Both the position numbers and the translations under genes were made by a program. Below the pieces are notes generated by a model, which saw only the letters and a list, made by a program, of their open reading frames with translations, searched no databases and was not told the DNA's origin. This document shows positions 23,029 to 33,749 of a DNA stretch of 64,000 nucleotides, one piece after another (the stretch's first letter is position 1; each line of letters opens with the position of its first letter). This stretch comes from Tricholomella constricta (Eukaryota; Basidiomycota; Agaricomycetes; Agaricales; Lyophyllaceae), in assembly GCA_013368375.1 (NCBI GenBank), contig JAACJP010000014.1, positions 806,001-870,000 on the forward strand, written 5' to 3'.

Positions 23029-24640
23029 CCAACATCTTGGGACCCACCTTCCTTCCTTCCTTCTTGTCCTTCGCCTTTGTCTTCACATTCGCTTGTCGTG
23101 TCCTGTACACACCGAACCCACCAACCAATTCAAACCTTGACCCCTCAAAGCTCAAATACCAAATCCAAAATACCAAAAAGCCAAATACCAAAAACTTCGA
23201 AACTCGGAACTCGAACGCGAGGCCAGCTTTCCGAGACGACGACGACGACCCCCTTATGACCCCCTCCCCCCCTCTCCCTGTTCCAAACGAAATGTTAATC
23301 CCAAATTTCAATCCCAATCTCAACCAAATCTCCATCTCCAAATTTTCATTTTTGTGACGACTCGAGCGGGGCTTGCAGGACTAGGACTAGGATCAGCACC
23401 CGGACCGGGACCGGGACCGGGATTAGGAGACCGGCTTCTCTTCTTCTTGTTCTATGTTTTTCTTTTTTTTTGTTCTTGCCATGGCGGTCATATGCATATG
23501 CATAGTATCCCCGCTCCCCCCACACCATTGTCATATATTTTCTCCCCACGAAGCGCTGTGCCGCTCGTTTTCTCTTTCTTTTGATTATATAATTTTTTTT
23601 TCCCTTTCTTCTTGAACTTTCCGATTTTTTGATATTTTTTTGTTGTGGTTCCGATTGTACGTTTTGGAACGATCGTCGATGTATACATTATACGTGTATA
23701 TGTACCTTGGATCTAGGATTCTGGTGTACGGGTGTGGGTGCAGGAGGGGAAGGGGTGAGGGGTAAAGGAAGAGAAGGGGAGGGGAGGGGGGGGAAAGGTC
23801 CTTTATTTTCTGTTTGTTGTTTAATTTTTAATCCTGTTCGCTGGCCTCGTTCCTTGTTTCTTGTTTCTTGTTCCTTGTTTTTTATTTCTTGCTTCTTGTT
23901 TCTTGGTGCTTGTTCGCCATACGCTGTGCGCTGTACGCCCCACCCTCCGCCATACTGTTACCACTGGGTCTCGACGACCCCTTCTTACCTTCCCTTCCCT
24001 CTCTCGCCCCTCGACCCTCGACCCTCGCCCCCGCTCGTAGGGTGTCGCGAATGTTTAAATATCCATATTCGTACATATCCCATACCCAAATCCGCATCTG
24101 AGCTCTGACGCTCTGGAGTGCAGGCAGAGCAGATTTTGAACTTGAGCTTGAGAATGAGAATGGGAATGATGGGACTTGAGCTTGAGGGTGTTGGGATCGT
24201 CAGGGCCCCGATCGTGTGATCAGATGGGGGTGTCAAGTGCCAAGTGGGATGGATGGATGGATGGAGTTAAATCATGAAGCGTGCGCGTGAAGTGTAAAGC
24301 GTAAAGCGTGGAGCGTGGCGCAAGGTCCAAGGTCCAAGGTCCAAAGTGCAAGGTCCAGGCACGGGAACTTGCGTTGTGCACATTGGCATGTGCGTTACGC
24401 TGATCATGGCAAGCTAAGCACGCTGCACATATGCCATATGCCTGGACCGGGGATCACCGCTGTTATATGTACATGTGCGCGGCCGTTGGTGCTCCGGATC
24501 ATAATAACACACCCCCCCCCCCCGTCAGCAGGTAGACTTTCATTGGATGGAATTGCAGTGTGAAGATAGGTTTTACTTTTGTACATGCGACCATACATCA
24601 GAATCGAGGACGGACATAGATAGGAAGTCCACGTGAAGCT
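23029..24640. repeat. low-complexity 3' flank of chs7
   Basis: No gene. Holds several simple repeats: A/C-rich (ATACCAAA)-like runs 23150-23210, GGGACC units 23391-23420, a purine-rich strand 23745-23795, TTGTTTC units 23845-23905, GGAT units 24247-24266, and AGGTCCA heptamers 24321-24358. A C-run lies near 24510-24525. Confidence 0.7.
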
Positions 24641-26845
24641 TGAGAGGAGTGACATCCTCGCATGCCACCTGATGAGCTTTGACCCTACGAAGCTTGCTCG
24701 CTGCATTCTCTTTGAGCAGCGTGTATTGCCAAAAGTCAGCTGCGATTTACTGATTCAATGTCTAGAAAGAGCTGACAGCATGAAAAATTCTTCCGAGCCA
24801 AATGGTGTGAGTAAACAGACCGATTTTTCGAGCACACTGGGCTGTTCACAGTTTATAAGGACATGCATGGTCCATCAATGAGAAGATGTAAAGACTTACC
24901 CAGCCACCATATCCCCGCTATGAATCGCAGCGTATTCTGTACTCGGTTGTTCATCAGCTGCAACCCATGCTTGTTACTAGAATAAACCCAACATCGATCA
25001 GGCTGTGGCCACTTTGGGAACATGATGAGGCTTACACCCTTCCATTTCGGATCCGTCAAACCTGTACATTTATGAATGCTGTCAAGGCGAAGGCCAGAAA
25101 ATATTTGCACGCGCAAGGTAGTTGACGCATTGGTCGGAACTGTCCCGTGCGTATTCTGATGCAAGTAGTGAGAAAGAAACCGGGTTTCGGACTTCAACAC
25201 AGTGAGTGACATACCAATAACGGTGGCACTGCGAGTGCTTTGCCTCCAGAAGGCAATAGAATACGCAAATGTATTGTGCTGGATGTTTCAGCGAATGAGT
25301 GACCAGTGGCCAGTCCGCTTGATATTTTGGGAAGTCGACTTGAGTGGCCTATTAGGAGGAGGGAGTCCCTGTTAGGGCGCGACTCATTGTCAGCAATTGT
25401 TGCAGTCAAATCAAAGAAGCAAACTTGCCGCGTGGTTCAAGCACTTCCACTTTTTTAGCGGGGCGTTTGGGAGGAGCAGGCGTCGGCGATGAAAACGAGG
25501 ATCCGGAGAAGGAGGGGTAAAGAGCGTAGCGAAGGACAGCATGTCGGTTGATGTAGGAACTGTAAAGACAGCATTAGATTTAAGATACGCAAATTTGATT
25601 CGTAGGACTCACATGAACGTTGAGATCGTCTCTTTGTTGGTGTAGAGGATCAGGCGACCTGAAAAGCAGATGGTCAAGACATCTCTTGCAGTCGTGTTCG
25701 CTTGAGGGAAGGGCGACTCACCAGCACGGGAATCCGTGGGTGAGAATGGGGATGTGCACCAGGCAGATGAAGAGATTCTTCCTCAATTAGATGGCTTTTA
25801 TGGCCGTGAAGGCATTATTTGCGATCATAGCCCGCGAATTCTTTTGAAATCATATGTCAGATAATGCCGCGAAGCTCCTTGTCACTGCCAGGAGATGTAT
25901 GGCCCAAGGCAAGAGGAGCACGGGGACCGTGTAGAGAGGTATCCCCTCAACTGGACAGGGTTGGCGTGATTTCACGTCCGATATCGCATTTCTAAACCGA
26001 AGGCCAGATGAGAGAAAAACATAGAATATGAGCCGCGCCATGCGCACAGTGGCAAAGGAGGACCTACAAGCGAGCAACACTAGAGAGAGAGAGCGCCAGT
26101 CGTTTGATTAAGGCCTGATTCAATTTTCCTACGTTGTTTGAGATGAGCTTACCGTAATATGAACTAAAGATATTTGCGATCATTTTAAACGGAAGAAGCA
26201 GTCAACCAGCGAAAACCTCCCCCAGTACAGCTATTTTTGAGAAAGTCGTTGTGATTGCCGAAGCACAAATCCGAATGGCAAGTCAATGCCTGGAGCTGAT
26301 ACCAAGGTCAAAGAACAGAGCGCGATGGGCCGTTGTTCGGACACAGAGCCTGAATTGCCCTCATCGACGAACATTCGAACACTCTATTCCGACGACAATT
26401 ATCCCTGCTTGCAATGGAGCATAAGGTTGCAGGATAATCATGTCCATAAACGATACCCAAGCCCCGATCTACCGTGGCACGCCTGTGCTGCCCGTGGTAC
26501 GCGTGCTTCCCGAGCTATGGCCGCCATCCATGGAATAATGCACGGGCTTACTACACGTTTCATGTCCACCGCTGAGAAAACTTGAATTGTGACTGTAAGT
26601 GCTAATCAGTAGTGATACATACCTTTGTAAGTCTATAGATGCTCACGGAATCCAAGGAAGCGATTCGAGGGCCGCAGAACGATTGATATTATGCAGTGTG
26701 GCTTGACGGGTCAATGGGTGTTTTCCAGTTTCATGGAGTGACATAGACCGCGACATGTCACGTCACAGATTTTTGTTGGCTCCTCGCCATCATATCAGGA
26801 CGTGCGTGTGCTGCGCGGCTACCAGACGTAGTACTCCCATCCTAA
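24641..26845. other. unresolved region, possible minus-strand gene remnants
   Basis: On the minus strand around 25440-25790 several spliceable pieces can be read (for example YINRHAVLRYALYPSFSG followed by a proline/lysine-rich stretch, and a hydrophobic NLFICLVHIPILTHG), with usable GT-AG sites near 25610 and 25660. I do not recognise the family and could not join a full gene. The 26100-26840 part shows nothing. Confidence 0.25.
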
Positions 26846-27891
26846 ATGACTGAATCTACAGAGTCTTCTGCTCCCAGCGTTCAATCTTCACGATGTGGGC
26901 CTTCAAAGCTTCATACCTTGGAATGTTATGCTTCTGACACCGTAGTACATTTAGTCAATGCCACCGACGCAGATGTCACCTTTCGCTCTTCCGACGGAGT
27001 ACTGTTCAGCATCCATCTAATGAACCTGAAAGCGAACACCGACGGTTTCATTCCTCCGGCAAACGCGACATTCGATGAAATTGTCGAGCTGACCGAGAGC
27101 TCTGCTACGCTGGACATGCTCTTCAAGTTCATTTACCCTGCGCGTCATCCAGACCTTGAATCAATCGAGTTTACTGTCCTCGACCGCCTCGCGGAAGCAG
27201 CCGAGAAGTATCAAGTCTATGCTGCGATGAATATCTGCAAGATCCGTATGAAGTGCGTGTTCAAAAGAGTTGTCCTGGCGACTTACTTACGCCGGCCATG
27301 TTTTCTTTAGAGGTACACTTCCATCGCACGCATCACAAGTCATGTTATATGCAATGAAGCACGGCTACCCTGACATAATGGATTTGGCGGCCCCAATTTT
27401 GATTGCGAGGTCACTAAAAGATTCATCATCGAATATGCCCGTCCAGTACCTCCTACCATGGGTATGATTCTGGTGCCCGTTCCTCCTCAATCACATCTGA
27501 TGAGACCTGCCTGCCACAGATCATGTACCACGACGCCTGGCTTTCAGTGCTTCGAAAAGCCATGTCCTTCTATTTCGCAAAACATACTCCGCTCTTATCG
27601 ATGTTCCAATTCGGCGCTGAACCCACCAGTCTGGCCGAGAAAAATGGCACCGCAATCGGAGTCGCATGCAAGACTGGCCCATGCAAGTCAGGCATCGAGC
27701 AGAGAGTGGTCAATGTCATGGCTACCCTGGGTGGCAACGTCGGAGCGCTGAGAAACTTGGATTCTGTCTTTGGCTCTCCTTCCGAACTTCTTTTCTTGGG
27801 TTGTATAAGCTGTCAAAGTCGATTTGGGGAATGGAGGAAGGCTACGGAGGCTGATATTTCTCGCATTCCAAAATTTTCTACTTTTCTATAA
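26846..27891 (+). CDS. BTB/POZ domain protein (cluster member 11)
   Basis: Exons 26846-26894, 26955-27252, 27311-27461, 27520-27891 give 289 codons plus stop. BTB core: DADVTFRSSDGVLFSIHLMN, LDMLFKFIYPARHP, AEAAEKYQVYAAMNICKI. Middle: LPSHASQVMLYAMKHGYPD to PW. The last exon is longer than in the 15-21 kb genes: IMYHDAWLSVLRKAM, an ACKTGPCKSG cysteine pair, NVMATLGGNVGALRNLDSVF, GCISCQSRF and the tail IPKFSTFL. Together with the gene at 28290 it forms a separate pair. Cysteine spacing (C-x4-C and C-x2-C, about 40 residues apart) suggests a small metal site; this is inference. Confidence 0.88.
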
Positions 27892-28289
27892 TTCTACCCC
27901 TCTTTCGCTCTCTTGTCAATTGATTATATATAGTCCAGCTAAGTTATCGGTTCTGTACATGTTTACTTTCGCTATATATCTCGTATGCATTTGGGCCCTT
28001 GCAGTCGCCCTCCTGACACTAGGGATTTTGAAACGGTGCGTGACTTCGACGCCAGTCTTCCTTTATTGCATAGGCGGGGAAAATGTTAGACCACAAAGTC
28101 TCTTTGAGGCTAAGGAAAAAGAAAAAAAAAATCGCTGGCCCACTCTTTCATTTGGGCAGTGGCACCAATTACAAATTTGGCAACACAAAAGACGTTCTTA
28201 ACATAAAGGCCACAGTGGCACAGTACATTTCCTTTATAAGAAACGCAGTTTCAGGACCAACAGTACCACCCCTACAATTAACTGAAAAC

Positions 28290-29373
28290 ATGTCTGTCTC
28301 CACCACGCACTCAGTCGCTTCGACCGTGACACCTGAAGTCAAATCTCCACGTTGTGAGCTTTTCCTTTCTCGTCCCGTCCCGTCCGTCTCTCTGACTAAA
28401 CTAAACTGGAAAGTCGATGCCACCGACGCTGATGTCACATTTCGCTCTTCCGACGGAGTCCTCTTCAACATCCATCTGCTAAACCTGAAAGCCAACACCG
28501 AAGGCTTCGTTCCTCCCGAAAACGCGACGTTTGGCGATATCGCGGACTTGACCGAAACTTCAGCTACCCTCGAAATGCTCTTTCAGTTTATATATCCTGC
28601 ACGCCATCCGGAACTCGAGGCGGTCAACTTTGTCCTCCTTGAAGATCTCGCGGAGGCGGCGGAGAAGTACCAAGTGTATGCCGCGATGAACATATGCAAG
28701 ATTCGCATGAAGTATGTATTCTTTTCATTGACACGAATCGGGCGGGGTCTTCTCGTGTGCTTATATCGGATTATGTTCCTAGGAAAACACTTCCGGCGCA
28801 CGCAAGCGAAGTGATGTTCTACGCGATGAAGCATGGGTACCCTGACATCATGGACATGGCAGCTCCACTCCTGATCGCCAAGTCCTTGAAAGAGTCATGT
28901 TCGAATATACCCATACAGTATATCCTTCCATGGGTACGCCTTTTCCGCTCTCTATTGGGGTGTGCAGGATGACTGGACTGACTCGTGATCGTGACAAGAT
29001 CCGATACCACGACACCTGGCTTCAAGTGCTACAGAGGGCCATGCAGTTCTATTACTCAAACTCTACGCCGACACTCCAGCTCCGCTTCACATTCGGCCCC
29101 GATGCAGCAAAGCAAGTACAGCCAGCCAATGGCCCTGCTGGGCTGACGTGCAAGGCGGCAGCTTGTAGTAAAGGAATTGATCAGATAATAGTCAACGTCA
29201 TGGCCAACCTGGGCGGGAATGTCGGTGCTCTTCGGAACCTGGACTCTGTTTTTAGTTCGATGACGGAACTGATGTTCGGGTGCTTGACCTGCCAAACTCG
29301 CTTCAAGGATTGGAAGAAAAGCGTCGAACTTGACATTGACCGGTGCATTCCGAAGTTTTCGACGTTTTTGTAA
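28290..29373 (+). CDS. BTB/POZ domain protein (cluster member 12)
   Basis: Tandem partner of the gene at 26846. Exons 28290-28353, 28414-28711, 28783-28933, 28999-29373 give 295 codons plus stop. BTB core: DADVTFRSSDGVLFNIHLLN, LEMLFQFIYPARHP, AEAAEKYQVYAAMNICKI; middle exon LPAHASEVMFYAMKHGYPD to PW; last exon IRYHDTWLQVLQRAM, TCKAAACSKG, NVMANLGGNVGALRNLDSVF, GCLTCQTRF and tail IPKFSTFL. The LGGNVGALRNLDSVF block is almost unchanged between the two genes although other parts differ, so this C-terminal segment is probably under constraint. Intact; the cellular target is unknown. Confidence 0.88.
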
Positions 29374-31781
29374 TGTAGAATAGTCCCCATTTCTGAATCC
29401 TTCTCTTTGTATGTATGATATCGATCTGATTCTAATAGCAAGTTGACTCCCCGGTAAAGTCCACACATCACGAGTTTGGACGCCGACGAATGGATGGCAG
29501 ATTTATTTCTTAGCCCTCCGAGTGTGTCGACCTGAAGTCTTTCTTTGAGGAGATACCGTCTCTAGCTCGCAGGCTGCTAACAGACGCTGATTGTGAGACC
29601 AGCCCATATCAGGCGGTACCCAGTTCAAAGGAGGAGCTGAAAGTAGACGAGTACGTCCCGATTCAAATTACAGCTTCACACCGACGAGTCCGGGTCCAGA
29701 GTTAGAAATCTAAGCAGTTCTCAGCACCAGCGGGGTAGTCGCGGTGCAGTCCTCTCCAAAAACCATCGCAAAAGTCCAGGCCCAGATCGAGCTTCAAGAA
29801 ACGGGCCGCGGCCTACGACATCATAAGCCAGGACATATCGCGCGACATCAGCGAAAGATGAAAGCCCACGGGAACGGAGAAAGGGAGCACCCTCAAGTGT
29901 CCGCTACTTCATGGCATGGCACGAGTCCGTCTGGGATTAAAGGTGGCGCATTCGTAGAATCAGAGCCAGCCAAGTTCGAGACTTCGGGGTTCCTCCCTCC
30001 ATGTTACTCGCGGTATACGGCCGACCCAGGGCATGGAGCGCCATCTCGATCCCGCTAGTATCAAGCGCTCAATCCTCATTCCAACACGCAGAGACGGTGT
30101 GGGACACAGCAGCAGTCACAAGCCCTGCCTCCGAGTACGAAGGGGATAATCGCGCGGGGTGACAACGGGGCTACGAGGGGATAAAAAAACGGGTCGTTTC
30201 CATGTACAGGCGAGGAGGAGACGGCGACCACCACCACCACCACCCAAATGCTGGCAGATGCGGCCACGTCCGGCTGCATGGGGTGCACTCGGGCTGGCAA
30301 AGACGGGATGTGGAAGGGCACAGATATAATGTGGCGCAATAACGTTCCCGAGAGGCGCGCGCTAAAACAACGAGGAGAGGTGGCCACGCACTCAATGCAT
30401 CGAGCGTTGGGTGCTTAAACTCTGAAGGCGGGGGGACATTGTGCATCGTCCCCCCAAGGTAAAGAAAAAAAAAAAAAAGAAAAGAAAAGGGGGGAATGAA
30501 ACAAAAAGACTGAAAGACTGCGCTACACCCACCCTGCATGTAACTCCGATCCGACTTCCGGCCGTCGAGGTCGAGCAAAGGGACCATCTCACAAACGCCC
30601 CCGCCACGGCCCGGACGGCGTGCGCCAAAAAAAGGCACAAGCTGCCACGAGAGAAAAAAAGCAAAAAAAAAAAAGAAATACAACACATGTACATGTACTT
30701 CCCCGCACCAGTAACCCCTGCGCGCGCTCCGAGTCTCTTCTTCGGACTCGACCTCCCCGGGGTCTCAACGTTTAACGTTCAACAGTGGACATACGAGGAG
30801 GAGCCAGCCGAAACGTCGATCGCGCCACACGTACGGCGTCGGGCAGTTATGGGTTCGCCAATCGTGAAGCATGGTTCAGAAGTCACGGTGGTCCTGGGAC
30901 GCCAGTGGAAGAGGTCGGTCGGAGGCGGCGGCACTCTAATTCTAAAGTTGGTGCAGCTGTGCGGTTGGGTATATGCAGATAATCACTCACCAAAGACTCA
31001 AGAGACTGTGACGGTTTATGCCGATCGCGAGGGGCAACTCGAAGGAGCCGAGTAAGGCGTGTGTGTGTGTTTGCGTGCGTGGGTAGGGTAGTGATGACGT
31101 GACGCCATGTAGATGTAAAATAAAAGTAAGTTAAGCACCGCGTACCGCGTAACGCGTACCGAGGCGACTTTCGGGTCAAGCTTGGATAGCCGGACTCGCG
31201 GACCGTTCCGACTCTTACAAGCTTTCGAGGGACGTCATCGATTTTGTATCCGATTTCCGCGATCATTAATGATCTCCCCGGTGGCGTGCACGTGGGCGTG
31301 GCGCTGAACGGAAAAACAGATATTGCTATCGCCACTCCAATAACCAAACGTTTTGAGTTGCAATTGCGATTGTGCATGTGAGCAGGGGATTCAGAATGTT
31401 ATGGGAAATGGCGGAATTTACGATTTAGGCGGAATATACAGACAAGTATACCAGAGGATGAAGGATGTCGATAAAGCTTGAAGCTTGAAGCTTAAGCTGA
31501 AGAACGAACGTTGGATGGCGGTATATTATATATATTCATATATATATATATCACAATCCCGATATCACCATACATATCCATATCCATATCCATATATCCA
31601 TATCCATATCCGAGGAAAAGGCAACCAACCCGCGACACGCCCAGCGCTATACATAACACAGAGTTCAAAGTTCAGAGTTCACCTTCAAGCTCATAAAAAA
31701 AGAAAACGTCCAAATCCATCCACCTAAAAGCGGAAAGCTCACCCCCCCGCCCCCCCCACACCCGCATGCGGGTTCCGTTTC
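29374..31781. other. intergenic with simple repeats
   Basis: No gene recognised between two convergent transcription units. Contains a CCA triplet run (about 30228-30246), A-runs near 30468 and 30665, a TA-rich run (31520-31551) and CCATAT hexamers (31570-31612). A long open frame near 30441-31055 is a by-product of lysine codons in the A-rich tracts. Confidence 0.6.
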
Positions 31782-33749
31782 CTAGCACCGAATAAAGTTC
31801 CCAACGATCATAGTCGGCATACCCCACCGGTCCCTCCGGATCGTGAAGGAGAAACAACAGTTCACGAAGCCCTCTTCCTCTTGTCCCCCTCCTCCTCCTC
31901 CTCCTGTACCCCCTCCCCCTTTGGTCACCGTCCCCCCACCCCCTCCCGTCCCTGCCCCCGCCCCAGAATTGGAATTGGAATGGGAACCCGAACCCGAACC
32001 CCGACTGGAGTTGGCGTCGAACCCGAGCCGCGGCTTGTACCGCAGCACGCACGACGTGAGCACTGCTTTTTGGCCCGCGTCGAATGCGACGTGGCCGTAT
32101 TTCTGTGGGAGTGTTCAGTGTCGGTATCTTTCGCCGGCGGAGGGATGGAGGGGGGGGAAGGGGATGGGAAAGGGGCAGGGGGAGGGGGAACGCACCTCCC
32201 AGTAATTAACAGCAGATTCTTCAGCCATGAGCTCGTAGATGCACAAACGGCCCTGTAGAACGTAACGTACGTCGTAAACGTGAGGATGTGTAACGGAAGG
32301 AAGAAAAAAAACGCACATCGCGCATCATATGCCCATCCAGCCCAACGAGCTTCTCGAACTCGCGGTTGGCCTTGTATATTTCGCCGGTGCGGCGCCACAG
32401 GCAGGCGGGCACGCCCATGGCGGCAAAGACGCGGTCGTAGTCGAGCAGGAGGCGCTCGAAGGCTTCTTCGATGAAGACTAGGTCCTGCGGGGCAGAGTCA
32501 GAGTCAGAGTCAGTGATAGAGACGGGAACGGGGGAAGGCGACGTACGAGGTCTTTGAGGGATTGTGCGACGGCCTGCGGGTGGTGCGGGTGAGCATGGGA
32601 GAAAGGGTAGGGGGAGAGGGGGACGCACACGGAACTTTGGGCGGAGCACGGAGAGCGGCTGCAGGATCTGCTCTTTGGATTCTTGGGATACGCTGCGCGT
32701 GTGGGCGTCAACCAACAATGCACATATGCAGATGCACAGGTGGTTACTTATACTTACTGGGTATCCATCCAGCGCGAGAGGCGAGCGTAGCCTTTAACGT
32801 AGTTGTATGGTTTGAGCAGGCCCGCTTCGTATTTGCTGCGGATCACGCGGTCCAGTCGTTCTGTGCGCGAGCCCGACTCTTGGTGTGCGGCCGTGAGGAG
32901 GAACCGTTCGGTCTTGCTCGCGAGGGGAATCACGATTGGGGAAACACTCCCAGCTGGTAAGAGGGCGGCGGCGCGGTTCATGGGAGTGCTGGGCATGATG
33001 CCTCCCACATCGTCGGGGTGGAGGGGCGGGCAGGGGGGAAGCGCGGAGGTGGAGGTGGATGGGGTGAGGAAGGAGGTGTTGTAGGCGTTGTTGTTGTTCG
33101 TGTTGGGCGGGGAGGAGACGAAGGAGCCGCCTTCGTCGAGGGTGCGGAGAAAATCGCTGCTTGGCACGTGTGAGTGCAGGTGCGGCGGCAGCTGGGAGGG
33201 GGGCAGAGAAGGGGCGAACCTAAGCACCGTGAACTCGTTTCCGAGGGTCTCAGGCTGGTAGAGGAACTCGTTCTGTGGAGCGGTCATGGACCAGGGGGAC
33301 CCCATGGACTGGTGCGGGTGGCGAGGGGCAGGGTGGACGAGGACTGTGCAAGGTGGTGAGCCATGCGACGCTGGATGGATGTATTCGGTCAAAGACATAC
33401 CTGGGGCGAGGTTCTGGCTCAGGGAGGGGTCTACGCCGCCGGGTGTAGTAGGTTCCTTGTTGGGCGGCTTTGGGCGCTGTTCGTCGCGGCAGAGATGTCC
33501 AATTTCTCGCTTGATGCTTGAAGGGGTTCAGAGCACGCTTTAGGCGACACGAGGATAGGAAACTCACCAACGCTGGCACGGGCGGCCCTCGTCACACGTC
33601 ATATGGCTGCGCCTGCAGTAGAGGCAGGCGCGACTGACTTTTCTGCGCTTGGTCACCTTCTTCCTCGAGCCCTCGTCGGCCTGGGCACGCGTTGCTGCAG
33701 CCGCGTGGGCGGGGTGGGCAGATTCAGAATACATGGTGGAGGTAGACAT
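31782..33749 (-). CDS. ERT1: Zn2Cys6-PAS transcription factor of the ERT1/AcuK family
   Basis: Starts at 33749 (MSTSTMYSESAHP). Exons 1-2 give the binuclear cluster: KRRKVSRACLYCRRSHMTC, GRPCQRC, IKREIGHLCRDEQRPK; the sixth zinc cysteine comes after the first intron. The long third exon has the ERT1 hallmark RFLLTAAHQESGSRTERLDR through YVKGYARLSRWMDTQ. Next come SKEQILQPLSVLRPKF, VFIEEAFERLLLDYDRVFAA, LWRRTGEIYKANREFEKLVG, LCIYELMAEESAVNYWE (PAS domain) and the end CCFSFTIRRDRWGMPTMIVG before the stop at 31782. ERT1/AcuK proteins activate gluconeogenic and acetate-use genes in fungi; a nuclear role in carbon-source switching is expected. Odd: about 45 Gly/Ser-rich residues interrupt the PAS end. 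Confidence 0.92.

Noticed and set aside
30441..31055. 204-codon open frame with a lysine-rich start
   Set aside because: Begins in A-runs, has no domain, and the Lys blocks come from simple repeats.
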